Shown here one piece after another: positions 62,575-64,000 of a DNA stretch of 64,000 bases (position 1 is its first letter; each line of letters begins with the position of its first letter). The notes under the pieces were generated by a model that saw only the letters and a program-made list of their open reading frames with translations, was not told the origin of the DNA and searched no databases. Source of the stretch: Eonycteris spelaea. Taxonomy: Eukaryota; Chordata; Mammalia; Chiroptera; Pteropodidae. The position numbers and the translations under genes are program-made. The DNA is taken from contig PUFA01000027.1 in NCBI GenBank assembly GCA_003508835.1, positions 9,362,001-9,426,000 on the forward strand, written 5' to 3'.

Positions 62575-62735
62575 GCTAACAAGATCCTCCTCAAAATTTT
62601 CAAGAACAGGAAACTGAAACTCACAGAGGTCAATTGATTTGAACTGTCAAACAGGTAATCTCCACAGAGTCAAGGGTAGAACTCACTTTTTTGACTTGCA
62701 GATTTTGTTCATTACCCCATACCTCTATCCAGGGC
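62575..62735 (-). mobile_element. MIR SINE, degenerate
   Basis: 'aacaggaaactgaaactcac', 'agaggtcaattgatttgaac' and 'aagggtagaactcacttttt' follow the inverted MIR core order. Confidence 0.6.
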
Positions 62736-62739
62736 ATTT

Positions 62740-64000
62740 AAAAGAGGAAAAGGATAAAAGAATGAGATGGTTTCTCCAGTTTTCTCAGTATGCCATTTCC
62801 ATTATAATTATCTTAACCATCTGTTTTGCCTGGAATAGACAAATGAATTTGATATTAAGAAACTAAACTGTCATTTGTATGACAGAGAAAGGTTTCAGAA
62901 ATTGGACCCTATTTCAGGATACAGGAGTGGATATCAATTTTATCAGAGGTTTTATCAGCAACAGTGAAGTAGAATGCCAATATTTGGTTAGATTCTTTGG
63001 AAATTAGTGGCTCCAGTAATCTTATAAATAAAATTTTATAACTAAAACTCAATGCAGCATGTTATATATGATAATTGCTAAAAGTGTGATTGGAAAGCAT
63101 GTGACATAAAGCACAACTAAACAGTTAAGTGTATTTGAAAATGCCAACTAATTTTCTTTATCTAATTCCGCTTTAACTTCTCTAAAAAGCTAATCTAGCT
63201 TTCATAATTAAAAGATAATATATTAATGTTTAGCTTTTGGTAGTTAATTTGGCTGTTATATGAAGCTATAAAATTTTGTCACAATATTGGTGATATGCAT
63301 AGGTAGCAAACCACATTTCTAGAGCGTTTACCTCTTGCATATACACACACATATATGGTCACAGACTCCATGCCACCCATATACGCACAATTGATGATAC
63401 GGCTAATTCAGACTGATTTTTAAATAAGTTAAAAAATGAGCTTATTCACTTATTTCTTTTTGGTCCAAAATTACTGTAGTATATGTATTTTAATCCTGAT
63501 TTAAATATAGAATTTAAAAAGTAATGTATATATTTTACAGTTACAGACTTAAAATTGTAAATATCATTTGAAATAACTAATAATTCTTCATAATCATCAT
63601 TTAAAATAAATTATAATTGTTTCAATTTAACCAAGCATCAGAATAAGTAACTATCAAAAGAAAAAGCATCTTATCACTTCTCAAATAAGTTGAGAGGGCA
63701 GAGCAATTTTCTTAGAAAAATAAAGAGAGTATTCAATTTAATTAAGAAAGAAAAATAATAAATTATTGTTTTTGCCTCCAAAATTGGGAAAATATTAGCA
63801 AAGCTTAGAACCAGTCACCTCTTCAATAATAATGTCTTACATAATTTATAATTTGTCATAATGACACTGAAGAGAAAAAAAGGGAAATAAAATATATTTG
63901 ATGAAAGGACAATTTTGAGTTTTTAATAAAAATGAAATTGAGAGTCAAAGTTTATAAGCCATTATATATAATATAGTCTTGTAATTTTAGTCAAATAATT
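62740..64000. other. AT-rich intronic DNA without recognised features
   Basis: No named repeat, exon or RNA gene. Confidence 0.4.

Overview
This is nuclear DNA from a placental mammal. It is AT-rich, full of decayed LINE-1, LINE-2, MIR and Tigger/hAT copies and microsatellites, and has no long open frames or bacterial-style gene packing. Almost all of it is intron. The only confident protein-coding sequence is a pair of minus-strand exons, at 18517-18637 and 17533-17593. Their splice sites, reading phases and translation fit the C-terminal accessory part of the catalytic region of diacylglycerol kinase beta (DGKB). They are probably the second- and third-last coding exons. The final exon (about 35 codons plus 3' UTR) and the preceding exons were not found, so both flanking introns run off the window.

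Layout. 1-17532 is the 3'-side intron. It holds a HAL1/L1 ORF1 relic, an L2 split by an internally deleted L1 (8766-12752, 8-bp target duplication), MIRs, a CAT/CAC triplet tract and a plus-strand L2. 17533-18637 is the exon pair with its 923-bp intron. 18638-64000 is the 5'-side intron. In order it holds a hAT element, a repeat-poor block (24430-28700), an L2 carrying a MER2/Tigger fragment (29885-31100), and an alternating purine-pyrimidine tract (34291-34350). These are followed by an L1 with a 5S rRNA retrocopy inside it (35920-36037), a 15-bp minisatellite (37785-37904), and an L2 with a recognisable reverse-transcriptase remnant (41435-42290). Next come an L1 hit by two Tigger elements (42300-43870), possible LTR pieces, another L1 (46225-47280), a nearly full-length old plus-strand L1 (51850-57825) and a quiet AT-rich end.

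Lineage. I see no Alu, B1/B2, carnivore tRNA-Lys SINE, horse ERE, bovid/pig SINE or vesper-bat VES element in 64 kb. The one retroposed small RNA is a 5S copy with an A-rich tail and a target duplication. 5S-derived SINEs are known in fruit bats (Pteropodidae), so a SINE-poor laurasiatherian such as a pteropodid is possible, but this is only suggestive.

I found no previously undescribed system. The items most worth checking are the 5S retrocopy, a possible truncated DGKB isoform by read-through past the 17533 donor, the period-15 minisatellite open on both strands, and several repeat-free blocks that may be conserved regulatory DNA. Repeat boundaries and subfamilies were judged by eye from remembered consensus sequences and are approximate.
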